63,174 bases of DNA from JBBDIK01 sp040880465 (GTDB taxonomy: Bacteria; Actinomycetota; UBA4738; JBBDHU01): positions 1-63,174 of the forward strand of contig JBBDIK010000017.1 of assembly GCA_040880465.1 (NCBI GenBank), written 5' to 3'. Below are positions 31,252 to 39,837 of this stretch, piece after piece; within the stretch, counting starts at the first letter, position 1; each line of letters opens with the position of its first letter. The notes under the pieces were generated by a model. It had not been told where the DNA came from and searched no databases. It worked only from the letters and a program-made list of their open reading frames with translations. The position numbers were made by a program, and so were the translations under genes.

Positions 31252-32580
31252 CTACTCCGGCGTCCAGCCCGACGCCGTCGGGCGCCCCATGCTGACGTAC
31301 AGGAACCCGGCCTTCGCCATCTCCTTCGGGTCGAAGACGTTCCGCCCATCCACTACGACGGGGCGACCCATCGCCTCGCGGAGGCGAGCCAGGTCGGCGG
31401 TCGCGAACACACTCCACTCGGTACACACCGCCAACACATCCGCGCCGGTCGCCGCCCCGTACGGGTCGTCCGCGTACTCCGCCTCGGGGAGCAGATCCTG
31501 TGCCTCGGGCATGGCCGCGGGATCGTAGGACACGACCCTGGCACCGTGCGAGAGCAGCCGGCGGATCACGTCAAGCGATGGGGACTGGCGCAGGTCGTCG
31601 GTTTCGGGCTTGAACGAGAGGCCCCAGACGGCCACGCGCTTGCCCTCGAGATCGCCGACGGTCGAGCGGATCCGCTCGACGAAGCTCGATCTGCGTTCCT
31701 GGTTGATCCGGTCGACCGCGGCCAGTAGCGAGAACTCGACGCCGAGCTGCTCGGCTCGGTACCGGAAGGCTTGCACGTCTTTGGGCAGGCATTCGCCACC
31801 GTAGCCGATCCCGGCCTTCAGGAATCCGGGACCGATCCGCGGATCCATCCCCATGGCGGTGGCCACGGTCTCGACGTCTGCACCGGTGCGCTCGCAGATC
31901 TCGGCCACCTGATTGATGAAGGAGATCTTGGTCGCCAGGAACGCGTTCGATGAATGCTTCACGAGTTCGGCCGTCGCGACATCGGTGACGATGAACGGGC
32001 ATCCGGTCCCGTCGATGATCGGCCGGAAGACATCGCGGAGGATCCCGGCGGCATGTTCGCTCGGTGCTCCAACGACGATCCGCGTCGGCTCGAGCGTGTC
32101 CTGGACCGCCCGCCCCTCCTGGAGGAACTCGGGGTTCGATGCGACTTCGAAGCCGGCGTCGCTGCCCGGCGAATGCGTCTCGATCGTCTGGCGGATCCAT
32201 TCCGCCGTCCCGACCGGGACCGTCGACTTCTCGGTGATCAGCGTGTGGCCGACCAGGCTCGAGGCCAGCGTCGTGGCCACCCGTTCGATCTGGCTGAGGT
32301 CCGCCTCACCGGATGCCCTGGTCGGTGTCCCGACGCAGACGAACACGACCTCGCTTGCACCGGCGTCGCGCGGGTCGGGTGACATGCGGAGTCTGCCGTT
32401 GCCGACGCCTTCGCGCACCAGGTCGGCCAGTCCCGGCTCCACGAACGGGACCTCGCCCGCCTCGATCGCGCGAACCTTCTCGGTGTTCTCGTCGATCCCC
32501 AGGACGTCGTGCCCGATGTGCGCGAGACACGCGGCGGTGGTGAGTCCGACATGGCCGGTTCCGACGACGGCGACCTTCAT
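31252..32580 (-). CDS. ugd: UDP-glucose/GDP-mannose dehydrogenase family protein
   Basis: 442 residues, complete. Oxidises a nucleotide-sugar alcohol to the acid in two NAD-dependent steps. N-terminal Rossmann motif MKVAVVGTGHVGLTTAACLA with Asp at the end of beta 2 (GIDENTEKV), the VGTPTRASGEADLS segment, EKSTVPVGT, the central helix with Lys (LVKHSSNAFLATKISFINQV), catalytic Cys264 in GYGGECLPKD and C-terminal WGLSFKPETDDLRQSPS. The most likely substrate is UDP-glucose, but the exact sugar cannot be read from sequence. Convergent with dcd. Product would feed envelope or exopolysaccharide synthesis. Confidence 0.88.
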   Translation of the reverse strand: MKVAVVGTGHVGLTTAACLAHIGHDVLGIDENTEKVRAIEAGEVPFVEPGLADLVREGVGNGRLRMSPDPRDAGASEVVFVCVGTPTRASGEADLSQIERVATTLASSLVGHTLITEKSTVPVGTAEWIRQTIETHSPGSDAGFEVASNPEFLQEGRAVQDTLEPTRIVVGAPSEHAAGILRDVFRPIIDGTGCPFIVTDVATAELVKHSSNAFLATKISFINQVAEICERTGADVETVATAMGMDPRIGPGFLKAGIGYGGECLPKDVQAFRYRAEQLGVEFSLLAAVDRINQERRSSFVERIRSTVGDLEGKRVAVWGLSFKPETDDLRQSPSLDVIRRLLSHGARVVSYDPAAMPEAQDLLPEAEYADDPYGAATGADVLAVCTEWSVFATADLARLREAMGRPVVVDGRNVFDPKEMAKAGFLYVSMGRPTASGWTPE

Positions 32581-32622
32581 GAGGGACCCACTGTATATGC
32601 GGCGACCCCGCTGCGGTCGGGT

Positions 32623-33315
32623 CTAGGAGTTGGAGGCTGGCTTGACCTCACGTGGGCGGCCACGGCCCACGCCCATCGCGACCGCCCCCATCGCGGCCTG
32701 CGTTCGGTTCGAGACACCCATCTTGCGGAAGATCGCCGCCAGGTGCGCCTTCACGGTCTTCTCCGACAGGAACAGCGCCTCGGCAACATCACGGTTGCTC
32801 TTGCCCTCGACGACCAACTCGAGGATGTCGGTCTCGCGCGGGGTCAGGTTCACCTCGGGCGGCGTCGCGGGTTGGCCATCGTCCGAGTCCGGCCCGTCAC
32901 TCTCGAAGAGGTTCTGGATGATCCGCGAGGACAGGACGTTCCCCCCACCCGAGAGCGCCACGCGGATCGCTTGCGCGAGATCCGTGGGCGCCGAGTCCTT
33001 GAGCATGTACCCGGCGGCGCCCTCCGCCAGGGCCCGGCGGGCGTAGCGAGCGTGATCGTAGGTCGTGAGCATGATGACCGGGGTGTCGGGCCACGTGGCC
33101 TTGATCTCGTGCAGCAGGTCGAGACCGTCGGGCAGCTCCTCCTCGCCGAGCCGGACGTCTAAGAGCGCGACATCCACCGGGTTCGAACGGAGCGCCTCGA
33201 GCGCGTCGTCCGCTCCCGCGGCCTCGACCACGTCCGCATCGTCGAAGCACTCGCGGACAACGTGCGCGAGCCCGCGGCGAACGAGCGCGTGATCGTCGAC
33301 GAGCAGCAACCTCAT
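32623..33315 (-). CDS. NarL/LuxR-type response regulator
   Basis: 230 residues. Receiver domain with DD at 7-8, phosphoacceptor Asp53 in VALLDVRLGEEELPDG (a slightly long loop after the Asp) and Lys near 106 (YMLKDS). LuxR HTH about 155-212 (LTPRETDILELVVEGKSNRDVAEALFLS; KTVKAHLAAIFRKMG). The tail is basic and flexible. ATGA overlap with the preceding kinase gene makes a clear two-component pair. Confidence 0.93.
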   Translation of the reverse strand: MRLLLVDDHALVRRGLAHVVRECFDDADVVEAAGADDALEALRSNPVDVALLDVRLGEEELPDGLDLLHEIKATWPDTPVIMLTTYDHARYARRALAEGAAGYMLKDSAPTDLAQAIRVALSGGGNVLSSRIIQNLFESDGPDSDDGQPATPPEVNLTPRETDILELVVEGKSNRDVAEALFLSEKTVKAHLAAIFRKMGVSNRTQAAMGAVAMGVGRGRPREVKPASNS

Positions 33316-34019
33316 GAGGTGCTCCCCGTCGGCAAGGACACCCGGATGCGTGTCCCCGCTCCTTCGGCCGACACGATGTCGAGCGTCCCGCCGATCTCGG
33401 CGACGCGGCGTTGCATCATCCGCATCCCGAAGTGGTGGGGGTCGCGGCCTGCGGGAGGTAGGCCGCGGCCGTGGTCCTCGATCTCCACCGTCAGTAGGTC
33501 CGCTGCGACGTGCGCGCGGACGTCGGCGCGGGAGGCGGCCGAATGCTTCGCCGCATTCGTCAGGGCCTCGTGGATCACCAGGCAGGCGATCTGCGTGACC
33601 TGCGGGTCGACCCCGCGGAGATCGCCGGTGACATCGACATCGACCTCGAGGCCCCAGCGTTCGCGGATCGCGTCGACGACCGACGCCAGGTCAACGTCCT
33701 CGCCCCCGTCGGTGAGCTCGAACAGGACTTCGCGGATGTCGGAAAGTGCCTCGCGTATCTCGCTCGTGACGTCCCCGAGCGCTCCGGCCGCCGCATCAGG
33801 ATCGCGGTCGACCATCGAGCGCATCGACTCGAGTTCGAGGATCGCGGCCGTGACCGTCTGCGTCAGTCCGTCGTGGATCTCGTAGGCCCAGCGCAGTTTC
33901 TCGTCGCGCAGGAGGCGTTCGACCAGCTCGCGGGTCTCGTCGGAGACGGCAGCCAACGGCGGCTCCGGGCGCACCTGAGGGGGCGCGTGCCGTGCCTGCA
34001 TCTGTTTCACCGGCTTCAT
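33312..34019 (-). CDS. Soluble NarL-type histidine kinase
   Basis: 235 residues from the ATG at 34019 (purine-rich AAGGGTGGG upstream); a longer frame exists but lacks similarity. HisKA_3 box LRWAYEIHDGLTQTV has His49; HATPase_c shows N box HEALTNAAKHSAA, G1 EDHGRGLPP and a G2-like FGMRMMQRR. The 30-residue N-terminus has no sensor domain, so it is cytoplasmic and probably receives its signal from another protein. Cognate of the overlapping response regulator. Regulated genes unknown. Confidence 0.88.
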   Translation of the reverse strand: MKPVKQMQARHAPPQVRPEPPLAAVSDETRELVERLLRDEKLRWAYEIHDGLTQTVTAAILELESMRSMVDRDPDAAAGALGDVTSEIREALSDIREVLFELTDGGEDVDLASVVDAIRERWGLEVDVDVTGDLRGVDPQVTQIACLVIHEALTNAAKHSAASRADVRAHVAADLLTVEIEDHGRGLPPAGRDPHHFGMRMMQRRVAEIGGTLDIVSAEGAGTRIRVSLPTGSTS

Positions 34020-34186
34020 GGACCCACCCTTATCGGTCTTTCGGTCTAGTACGAGGTATCGGCAGGCAGGGGCCATCCCTTGAACCGAGGGAAGGATCGT
34101 GCCTGGAGGGGGAGGATCGGGTACACCGAAAGGCCTATCCGGGGTCCGGCGGGATCAGGTCCGGAGAGGCTCGGGGCTCGGGAAGA

Positions 34187-36193
34187 TCAGGTGCTGGGGG
34201 CGCGTTCGCCGCCGAGGGACCGGTTCACGACCTGCGCGACGTCCAGGATCTCGAGCTCCTCGCCCCGCGCCTTGGCGCCGTCGTCCAGCATGATCAAGCA
34301 GTACGGACAGGCCACTCCGACCATGCCGCAGCCGGTCGAGCAAGCTTCGTCGATCCGCTCCTCGTTGATGCGCTTGCCCTGGTGCTCCTCGAGCCACATC
34401 CGAGCCCCACCGGCGCCGCAGCAGAACCCGCGCTCCTTGTGCCGCGGCATCTCGACGGTTTCCAGGCCGGGGACCGCGTCGAGCACTGTGCGCGGGGGTC
34501 CGTAGATCTCGTTGTGGCGCCCGAGGTAACAGGGGTCGTGGTACGAGAGCAGCCCCTCGACGTCGTCCCGGAGCGTCAAGCGACCCTGGTCGATCAGCGT
34601 AGCGAGCAGTTGCGTGTGATGGATCACGTCGAACTGTTCCTCGGCCAGGTCCGGGTATTCGTTGAAGATCGTGTTGAAGCAGTGCGGGCAGTTGGTGATG
34701 ACCGTGCGGACCTTCACGTCGCGGAGGGTGGCGATGTTCTCTTTGGCGATCTCCTGGAACAGGTATTCGTTGCCGATGCGGCGCGCCGGGTCACCTGTGC
34801 AGCCTTCGCGCGAGCCGAGGATCGCGAACGGCACGCCGGCCTTCTGGAGCAGGCCGACCACAGCCTTGGAGATGCCCTTGGCGCGGTCGTCGAAGGAGCC
34901 GGCGCATCCCACCCAATAGAGGTACTCGGGGGCGGTGTCGCCCTGGGCCAGGACACGAACGCCGAGCCCGTCCGCCCACGCCGCGCGATCCGCCTGCGGC
35001 ATCCCCCAGGGATTCCCGGCGGACTCGAGGTTCCGAAGAAGCGTCCCGGCTTCGGCCGGGAATCGCGATTCGACCATCACGAGGTTCCGGCGCATGTCGA
35101 CGATGGAGTCGATGTGCTCGATATTGACCGGGCACTCCTGCATGCACGCGCCGCAGGTGGTGCAGTCCCACAGGACCTGGTCCTCGATGATGCCCGGATT
35201 CAGTTGAACGCCCTCGTAGCCGTTGCCGTTGGCCGACAGGACCTTCGAACCCTCCGTGAGCATGTGATCACGGAGCCCCATGATCAGGAGCTTCGGGGAC
35301 AGTTCCTTGCCCGTGTTCCAGGCGGGGCACACGTCCTGACATCGCCCGCATTCGGTACACGTGACCGTGTCGAGCAGCTCTTTCCAGGTCAGGTCCTGGA
35401 ACGTCGCCGCGCCCAGCGAGGACGCTTCGAGGTCGTCCATGTCGATGTTGAGCGTCCGCAGTTTCCCGCGCGGTTTCGTGTTGGAGAAGAACACGTTGAT
35501 CGCGCTGGTCACGATATGCAGGTGCTTGGAGAACGGCAGGTAGACCAGGAACGCCAGGATGATCAGCAGGTGCAGCCACAGGAGGAAATAGAAGAGCGCG
35601 GTCAGCGTGGCCTGCGACGGGTCGAACCAGAGCAGGACTTTCGCGATGAGGTTCGAGATCGGGGTCCAGGAGGGTGCGGTGTCCCAGTTCCCGCCGGCGA
35701 TCGCGGTGGCGTTCAGCATGAGGAACGTCAGGACGATTCCCAGGATCATCAGCAGGATGAAGTCGGCTTCCTCCATGTGGCTGCCGATGAAGCGGTCGCT
35801 GCGCTGGACCTTGCGGAAGAAGACGGCCATGTAGACGCCGACGGCCACTGCCACCGCGAACAGGTCCTGCGCCAGGCCCAGGCCGTGCATCTCGCCGATG
35901 ATCGGGATCGAGAAGTCGCGGGTGAAGACGAGGCCGAGGGCCTCGATGATCGTCGTGAAAAGGACGAGGAAGCCCCAGAAGATCAGCGCGTGCATGAGGC
36001 CCGGCGCGAATCGCTGGAACAGCTTCTTCTGGCCGAGCGTGATGACGACTTCGTTCTCGAGGCGCTTGGGAACGTCGTGGTAGCGGTCGACCGGTTTGCC
36101 GAGCCGGACGATGGAGAACAGGTGCCAGGCGCGCCGAGTGAACAGGCCGGCGGCGATGAGGAGCAGGAGTAGGAGGATGGCTGGTCCGACCAC
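34187..36193 (-). CDS. Membrane Fe-S oxidoreductase, EtfD/HdrDE-like
   Basis: 668 residues, GTG start preceded by TAGACT 9 bp upstream (leaderless-like). About five or six membrane helices in the first 220 residues form a NarI/HdrE-like haem-binding domain. Two [4Fe-4S] motifs follow: CTECGRCQDVCP (Cys 279, 282, 285, 289) and CTTCGACMQECP (Cys 344, 347, 350, 354). Then come two CCG domains (WVGCAGSFDD, NCPHCFNTI, HDPCYLGRHNEIYGPPR, FCCGAGGARMW, CPYCLIMLDDG). The architecture matches actinobacterial Rv0338c (EtfD), which passes electrons from electron-transfer flavoprotein to menaquinone during fatty-acid oxidation. No etf genes are adjacent, so the partner is inferred. Confidence 0.88.
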   Translation of the reverse strand: MVGPAILLLLLLIAAGLFTRRAWHLFSIVRLGKPVDRYHDVPKRLENEVVITLGQKKLFQRFAPGLMHALIFWGFLVLFTTIIEALGLVFTRDFSIPIIGEMHGLGLAQDLFAVAVAVGVYMAVFFRKVQRSDRFIGSHMEEADFILLMILGIVLTFLMLNATAIAGGNWDTAPSWTPISNLIAKVLLWFDPSQATLTALFYFLLWLHLLIILAFLVYLPFSKHLHIVTSAINVFFSNTKPRGKLRTLNIDMDDLEASSLGAATFQDLTWKELLDTVTCTECGRCQDVCPAWNTGKELSPKLLIMGLRDHMLTEGSKVLSANGNGYEGVQLNPGIIEDQVLWDCTTCGACMQECPVNIEHIDSIVDMRRNLVMVESRFPAEAGTLLRNLESAGNPWGMPQADRAAWADGLGVRVLAQGDTAPEYLYWVGCAGSFDDRAKGISKAVVGLLQKAGVPFAILGSREGCTGDPARRIGNEYLFQEIAKENIATLRDVKVRTVITNCPHCFNTIFNEYPDLAEEQFDVIHHTQLLATLIDQGRLTLRDDVEGLLSYHDPCYLGRHNEIYGPPRTVLDAVPGLETVEMPRHKERGFCCGAGGARMWLEEHQGKRINEERIDEACSTGCGMVGVACPYCLIMLDDGAKARGEELEILDVAQVVNRSLGGERAPST

Positions 36194-36202
36194 GGCGACG
36201 GG

Positions 36203-36208
36203 AGTCTA
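36203..36208 (-). promoter_or_regulatory. -10 element, probable leaderless start
   Basis: TAGACT on the minus strand, 9 bp before the GTG at 36193; no SD is visible. Confidence 0.35.
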
Positions 36209-36261
36209 GAGGGCAGCAGGCACGGCGGCAAAGCCCCGCCTGCGCGGCTCGCCGGAAGGAG

Positions 36262-36288
36262 TACAATCCTGAGTCATGACTCAGGATT
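36262..36288 (+). promoter_or_regulatory. -10 element and 24-bp perfect palindrome over a start codon
   Basis: TACAAT (36262-36267) is a near-consensus -10, 8 bp before the ATG at 36276. Overlapping its right half is a perfect 24-bp palindrome (36265-36288; arms AATCCTGAGTCA and its complement TGACTCAGGATT) whose centre is the A/T of the ATG. A regulator dimer bound there would cover both the transcription start and the start codon. The palindrome is DNA-level: a leaderless mRNA would hold only its right half. Confidence 0.6.
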
Positions 36289-36815
36289 CCCCAGCCGCGG
36301 CCGTCAGGGCCCGTCCGCCGTGGTTCGGGCCTGGCGAGGACGATCCGGGAACGGCGGTCGCGGGCTCCTACCCGATCGCGAAGTCCAAGCGGCTGACGAT
36401 GACGATCGATGATGTTCGGACCCATGCCCAAGGGCTGGCGTTCCGGTTGGTGCTGGAACGCTCGAACGCGTGGAAGCCGGACTCGTACGACCTGAAGTCT
36501 TGGACCCACTCGTTCAACCGGCGTCTCCCGCGCGCCGGCCGGTTGCCGGCGCTCTTCGCGCCCGAGGTGTTGCGAGTGAGCGTTCGGTTCGAGGACGGGA
36601 GTCTGGCCCGCAGTATCGACCCCGGGCCGTGGATCCTCGAGCCCGGCGAGGCCCCAGCAGGTCCCGTGTTGGTGTCGCTCGGCGGCGAGAACCTCCCGCA
36701 TCGGTTCACACAGCACTACTGGGTGTGGCCGAAGCCGGAGGGCGAGGTCACGATCACCTGCGAGTGGCGTTCGGCCGGCGTCTCTCCGACAGCGGTCCGC
36801 ATCCCACTGCGGTAG
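36276..36815 (+). CDS. Conserved hypothetical protein under a palindromic operator
   Basis: 179 residues. No signal peptide or membrane helix, so it is cytoplasmic. The C-terminal half looks like a beta-rich domain (LVSLGGENLPHRFTQHYWVWPKPEGEVTITCEWRSAGV), the N-terminal half contains SKRLTMTIDDVRTHAQGLAFRLVLERS. No family recognised, no catalytic motif evident. The first codons are part of the 24-bp palindrome, and there is no SD. Its neighbours are the Fe-S reductase (divergent) and a pilin-like protein (convergent), which do not suggest a function. Confidence 0.65.
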   Translation: MTQDSPAAAVRARPPWFGPGEDDPGTAVAGSYPIAKSKRLTMTIDDVRTHAQGLAFRLVLERSNAWKPDSYDLKSWTHSFNRRLPRAGRLPALFAPEVLRVSVRFEDGSLARSIDPGPWILEPGEAPAGPVLVSLGGENLPHRFTQHYWVWPKPEGEVTITCEWRSAGVSPTAVRIPLR

Positions 36816-36833
36816 CCACCGGTACGAAACGAC

Positions 36834-37274
36834 CTAGCCCCAGCCCCCGATGCACTCCTCGGGAGTTCGGGCGTGCGCCGTTCCCTGGAACACGATCCCG
36901 TGGGTCTCGGCGATGCACCACCAGCCGTCGTAGCGATCGGTCGCCAGCAGCAAGATGCTCTCGTCAGCGGAGACGATCTGGACCTCATTCAGTTGCCGTG
37001 GAGCCCCGACGGTCCAGGTGAGGGCGGGCTCGAGGTCCTCGGCCGCTTCGGGGTCGAAGCCCGTGAAGGAACCGTGGCGTTCCTCGTAATCCTGGGCGGC
37101 GACGATCCCGTTCCTCAGGGAAGACTGCGCGGCCCCAACGGACGAGCAGTGGTACGGGCCGGCCCCGGGGCACCTGTTTCCGGGGAGTCCGAACGTGCCG
37201 ATCCAAAGCGCGATGGCCGTCACCGGCACGAATACGATCGCTGCGGCGAGCCCGAGGACCTTCTTGCGACTCAT
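36834..37274 (-). CDS. Membrane-anchored protein with pilin-like exported domain
   Basis: 146 residues from the ATG at 37274 (GAAGGA upstream); an ATG 12 bp earlier has its SD too close. One N-terminal membrane helix (about 6-28: VLGLAAAIVFVPVTAIALWIGTF), then an exported domain: IVAAQDYEERHGSFTGFDPEAAEDLEPALTW and VQIVSADESILLLATD...WWCIAE. This pattern (x-H/NGSxxGF, xLxPxLxW, closing Trp/Cys strand) is shared with the lipoprotein at 22333-22713, indicating paralogues. It lacks a prepilin peptidase site. Four Cys. Role unknown; a pilus-associated or envelope protein is possible. Confidence 0.68.
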   Translation of the reverse strand: MSRKKVLGLAAAIVFVPVTAIALWIGTFGLPGNRCPGAGPYHCSSVGAAQSSLRNGIVAAQDYEERHGSFTGFDPEAAEDLEPALTWTVGAPRQLNEVQIVSADESILLLATDRYDGWWCIAETHGIVFQGTAHARTPEECIGGWG

Positions 37275-37332
37275 CGGTTCCTTCATCTCCTACATATCGG
37301 TCCCGCGTGGGAATACCTGAGCTAGGCACGGA

Positions 37333-37363
37333 GTTGACAATGCTAGACTCAAGTTTCTAGACT
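37333..37363 (+). promoter_or_regulatory. dnaK: dnaK promoter with HAIR-like HspR operator
   Basis: -35 TTGACA (37334-37339), 18-bp spacer and -10 TAGACT (37358-37363) form a good housekeeping promoter. Within it ACTCAAG (37347-37353) matches exactly the right half of the HAIR consensus CTTGAGT-N7-ACTCAAG. GTTGACA at exactly N7 upstream (37333-37339) matches the left half at 4 of 7 positions while serving as the -35. HspR, encoded at the end of this operon, would therefore repress dnaK by blocking the -35. Confidence 0.75.
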
Positions 37364-37408
37364 GAGCTGCACGCAAGCCGGGAAGGCTGATACGAGGAGG
37401 ACTCAGAC

Positions 37409-39265
37409 ATGAGCAGAGCGGTAGGCATCGACCTGGGCACGACGAACTCAGTGGTTTCCACGCTGGAGGCCGGCGAGCCCGTCGTCATCCCCAACGCCGA
37501 AGGATCACGGACCACCCCGTCGGTGGTCGGCTACTCGAAGAACGGCGAGATCCTGGTCGGCGAGGTCGCCAAGCGCCAGGCCATCACCAACCCCGATCGC
37601 ACCGTCCGGTCGATCAAGCGCCACATGGGCGACAACGATTGGAAGATCGACATCGACGGCAAGGACTGGAGCCCGCAGGAGGTCTCCGCACAGATCCTGC
37701 TCAAGCTCAAGCGCGACGCCGAGGCGTACCTCGGTGACACCGTCTCGCAGGCGGTCGTCACCGTTCCCGCGTACTTCAACGACGCGCAACGCCAGGCGAC
37801 CAAGGAGTCCGGCACCATCGCCGGTCTCGAGGTGCTCCGCATCATCAATGAGCCGACGGCCGCGGCACTCGCCTACGGCCTCGACAAGGGCGACAAGGAC
37901 GAGACCGTCCTCGTCTTCGACCTCGGCGGAGGAACGTTCGACGTCTCGCTCCTGGAGATCGGTGACGGCGTATTCGAGGTCAAGGCGACCCACGGCGACA
38001 CGCAGCTCGGCGGCGACGATTGGGATCAGCGGATCATCGACTGGCTCGTGAGCGAGTTCAAGAACGCCCACGGCGTCGACCTGTCGCAGGACCGCATGGC
38101 ATTGCAGCGGCTGCAGGAAGCGTCCGAGAAGGCGAAGATCGAACTCAGCCAGGTCACCGAGACCACGGTCAACCTGCCGTTCATCACCGCGACCGACGCG
38201 GGACCGCTGCACCTGGAACTGAAGCTCACGCGTTCCGAGTTCGAGCGCATGACCGAGGACCTCGTCGAGCGGTGCAAGGGCCCGTTCGACTACGCGGTCA
38301 AGGACTGGGGCAAGGACGCGAGCGCGATCGACCACATCATCCTGGTCGGCGGCTCGACGCGGATGCCGATGATCCAGGAGCTGGTCAAGAAGCTGACCGG
38401 TGGCAAGGAGCCGAACAAGGGCGTGAACCCGGACGAGGTCGTGGCCGTCGGCGCCGCGATCCAGGCCGGCGTCCTCAAGGGCGACGTGAAGGACATCCTG
38501 CTGCTCGACGTGACCCCGCTGTCGCTGGGCGTCGAGACCGAGGGCGGCATCTTCACGAAGCTGATCGAGCGCAACATGACGATCCCGACCCGCAAGTCGG
38601 AGATCTTCACGACCGCGGCGGACAACCAGACCACGGTCGAGGTTCACGTCCTGCAGGGCGAGTCGGAGATGGCGAACTCGCAAGGCGTTCGCTCGCTCGG
38701 TCGGTTCCACCTGACCGATATCCCGCCGGCGCCGCGCCACGTTCCGCAGATCGAGGTCGCGTTCGACATCGACGCGAACGGCATCGTGAACGTCAGCGCC
38801 AAGGACATGGCCACCGGCAAGGAACAGGCCATGACGATCACGGGTGGAACCGCGCTGGACAAGGACGAGATCGACCGGATGGTGACCGACGCCGAGAAGT
38901 TCGCGCAGGAGGACCATGAGCGTCGTGAGGTGGCCGAGGCCCGGAACCAGGCGGACCAGCTCGTCTACACGGTCGACAAGTCGCTCGGCGAGTGGGGCGA
39001 CAAGGTGCCGTCCGAGGACAAGGCCGAGGTCGAGAAGGCTGCGGAAGAGGTGAAGGAGGCCCTGAAGGGCGAGGATACGGAGAAGATCAAGGCCACGACG
39101 GGCGCGCTGATGCAGGCGTTCGAGAAGGTCGGATCAGCCATGTATGCGCAGCAGCAGGCCTCCGCCCCTGCGGGCAGCGAGAGCGGCGAGCAGACGCAAG
39201 AGGGTGCCGAGGGCGACGAGGACGTCGTCGAAGGCGAGATCGTCGATGAGGGTGACGCGTCGTGA
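37409..39265 (+). CDS. dnaK: Chaperone DnaK (Hsp70)
   Basis: 618 residues, ATG after SD GAGGAGG. ATPase domain: MSRAVGIDLGTTNSVVSTLE (phosphate 1), VFDLGGGTFDVSLLEIGDG (phosphate 2), ILVGGSTRMPMIQELVKKL; substrate-binding domain begins near 385 (DVTPLSLGVETEGGIFTKLI); helical lid and acidic C-terminal tail (DEDVVEGEIVDEG). Full-length and intact. Works with DnaJ and GrpE encoded downstream. Expression is probably controlled by HspR through the HAIR-like site at 37333-37353. The stop overlaps the grpE GTG (GTGA). Confidence 0.98.
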   Translation: MSRAVGIDLGTTNSVVSTLEAGEPVVIPNAEGSRTTPSVVGYSKNGEILVGEVAKRQAITNPDRTVRSIKRHMGDNDWKIDIDGKDWSPQEVSAQILLKLKRDAEAYLGDTVSQAVVTVPAYFNDAQRQATKESGTIAGLEVLRIINEPTAAALAYGLDKGDKDETVLVFDLGGGTFDVSLLEIGDGVFEVKATHGDTQLGGDDWDQRIIDWLVSEFKNAHGVDLSQDRMALQRLQEASEKAKIELSQVTETTVNLPFITATDAGPLHLELKLTRSEFERMTEDLVERCKGPFDYAVKDWGKDASAIDHIILVGGSTRMPMIQELVKKLTGGKEPNKGVNPDEVVAVGAAIQAGVLKGDVKDILLLDVTPLSLGVETEGGIFTKLIERNMTIPTRKSEIFTTAADNQTTVEVHVLQGESEMANSQGVRSLGRFHLTDIPPAPRHVPQIEVAFDIDANGIVNVSAKDMATGKEQAMTITGGTALDKDEIDRMVTDAEKFAQEDHERREVAEARNQADQLVYTVDKSLGEWGDKVPSEDKAEVEKAAEEVKEALKGEDTEKIKATTGALMQAFEKVGSAMYAQQQASAPAGSESGEQTQEGAEGDEDVVEGEIVDEGDAS

Positions 39266-39837
39266 CCGAGGACCGGCCGAAGATCAAGATCACCGATCGG
39301 CGGCGTGGCCGAGCTGACGGCGGGTCGGCCGGTGACGCCGAACTCGACGAAGCGATCGAGCAGGAGGAGAAGGCGGCCGAAGAGGTCGAGTCCGACCTCG
39401 ATCGGCTCGGGCGCGAGGCGTCCGAATACCGCGAGATGCTCCAGCGTCTGCAGGCGGAGTTCGAGAACTATCGTAAGCGGGTGCTGAAGGAGCAGACGCT
39501 CGCGATCGAGCTCGCCTCCGAGCCGCTCGTCCGCAGCCTGCTCGAGGTCTTGGACGAGTTCGAGCTGGCCCTGATAGCCGCCGGGCGCCAGCCCGACTTC
39601 GAGCAGTTCCTGCGCGGCGTCGAACTCGTCTTCGCGAAACTCAGCGACACGTTGCGATCTGCGGGCGTCGAGCGGATGGATCCCGAGGGCACGCCGTTCG
39701 ACCCGGAGCAGCACGAGGCGCTTATGCAGGAGGGCGACGGCGATGGCGAGCCGATCGTCGCCGACGTCCTGCGTCCCGGCTACACGATGAGGGGCCGGGT
39801 CATCCGCCCGGCCGGAGTGAAAGTGAAGAAGGACTGA
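39262..39837 (+). CDS. grpE: Nucleotide exchange factor GrpE
   Basis: 191 residues, GTG in a GTGA overlap with dnaK. Acidic N-terminus, long coiled-coil helix (about 25-90, including REMLQRLQAEFENYRKRVLKEQ), then the beta domain (EGTPFDPEQHEALMQEGD and ADVLRPGYTMRGRVIRPAGVKV). Exchanges ADP for ATP on DnaK. Complete length. Its stop codon overlaps a CTG that is the likely start of dnaJ (CTGA). Confidence 0.95.
   Translation: MTEDRPKIKITDRRRGRADGGSAGDAELDEAIEQEEKAAEEVESDLDRLGREASEYREMLQRLQAEFENYRKRVLKEQTLAIELASEPLVRSLLEVLDEFELALIAAGRQPDFEQFLRGVELVFAKLSDTLRSAGVERMDPEGTPFDPEQHEALMQEGDGDGEPIVADVLRPGYTMRGRVIRPAGVKVKKD

Noticed and set aside
34187..36193. Selenoprotein candidate, since tRNA-Sec is present and the Fe-S oxidoreductase has CCG-type cysteines
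   Set aside because: The frame runs without in-frame UGA and all expected Cys are encoded as Cys.
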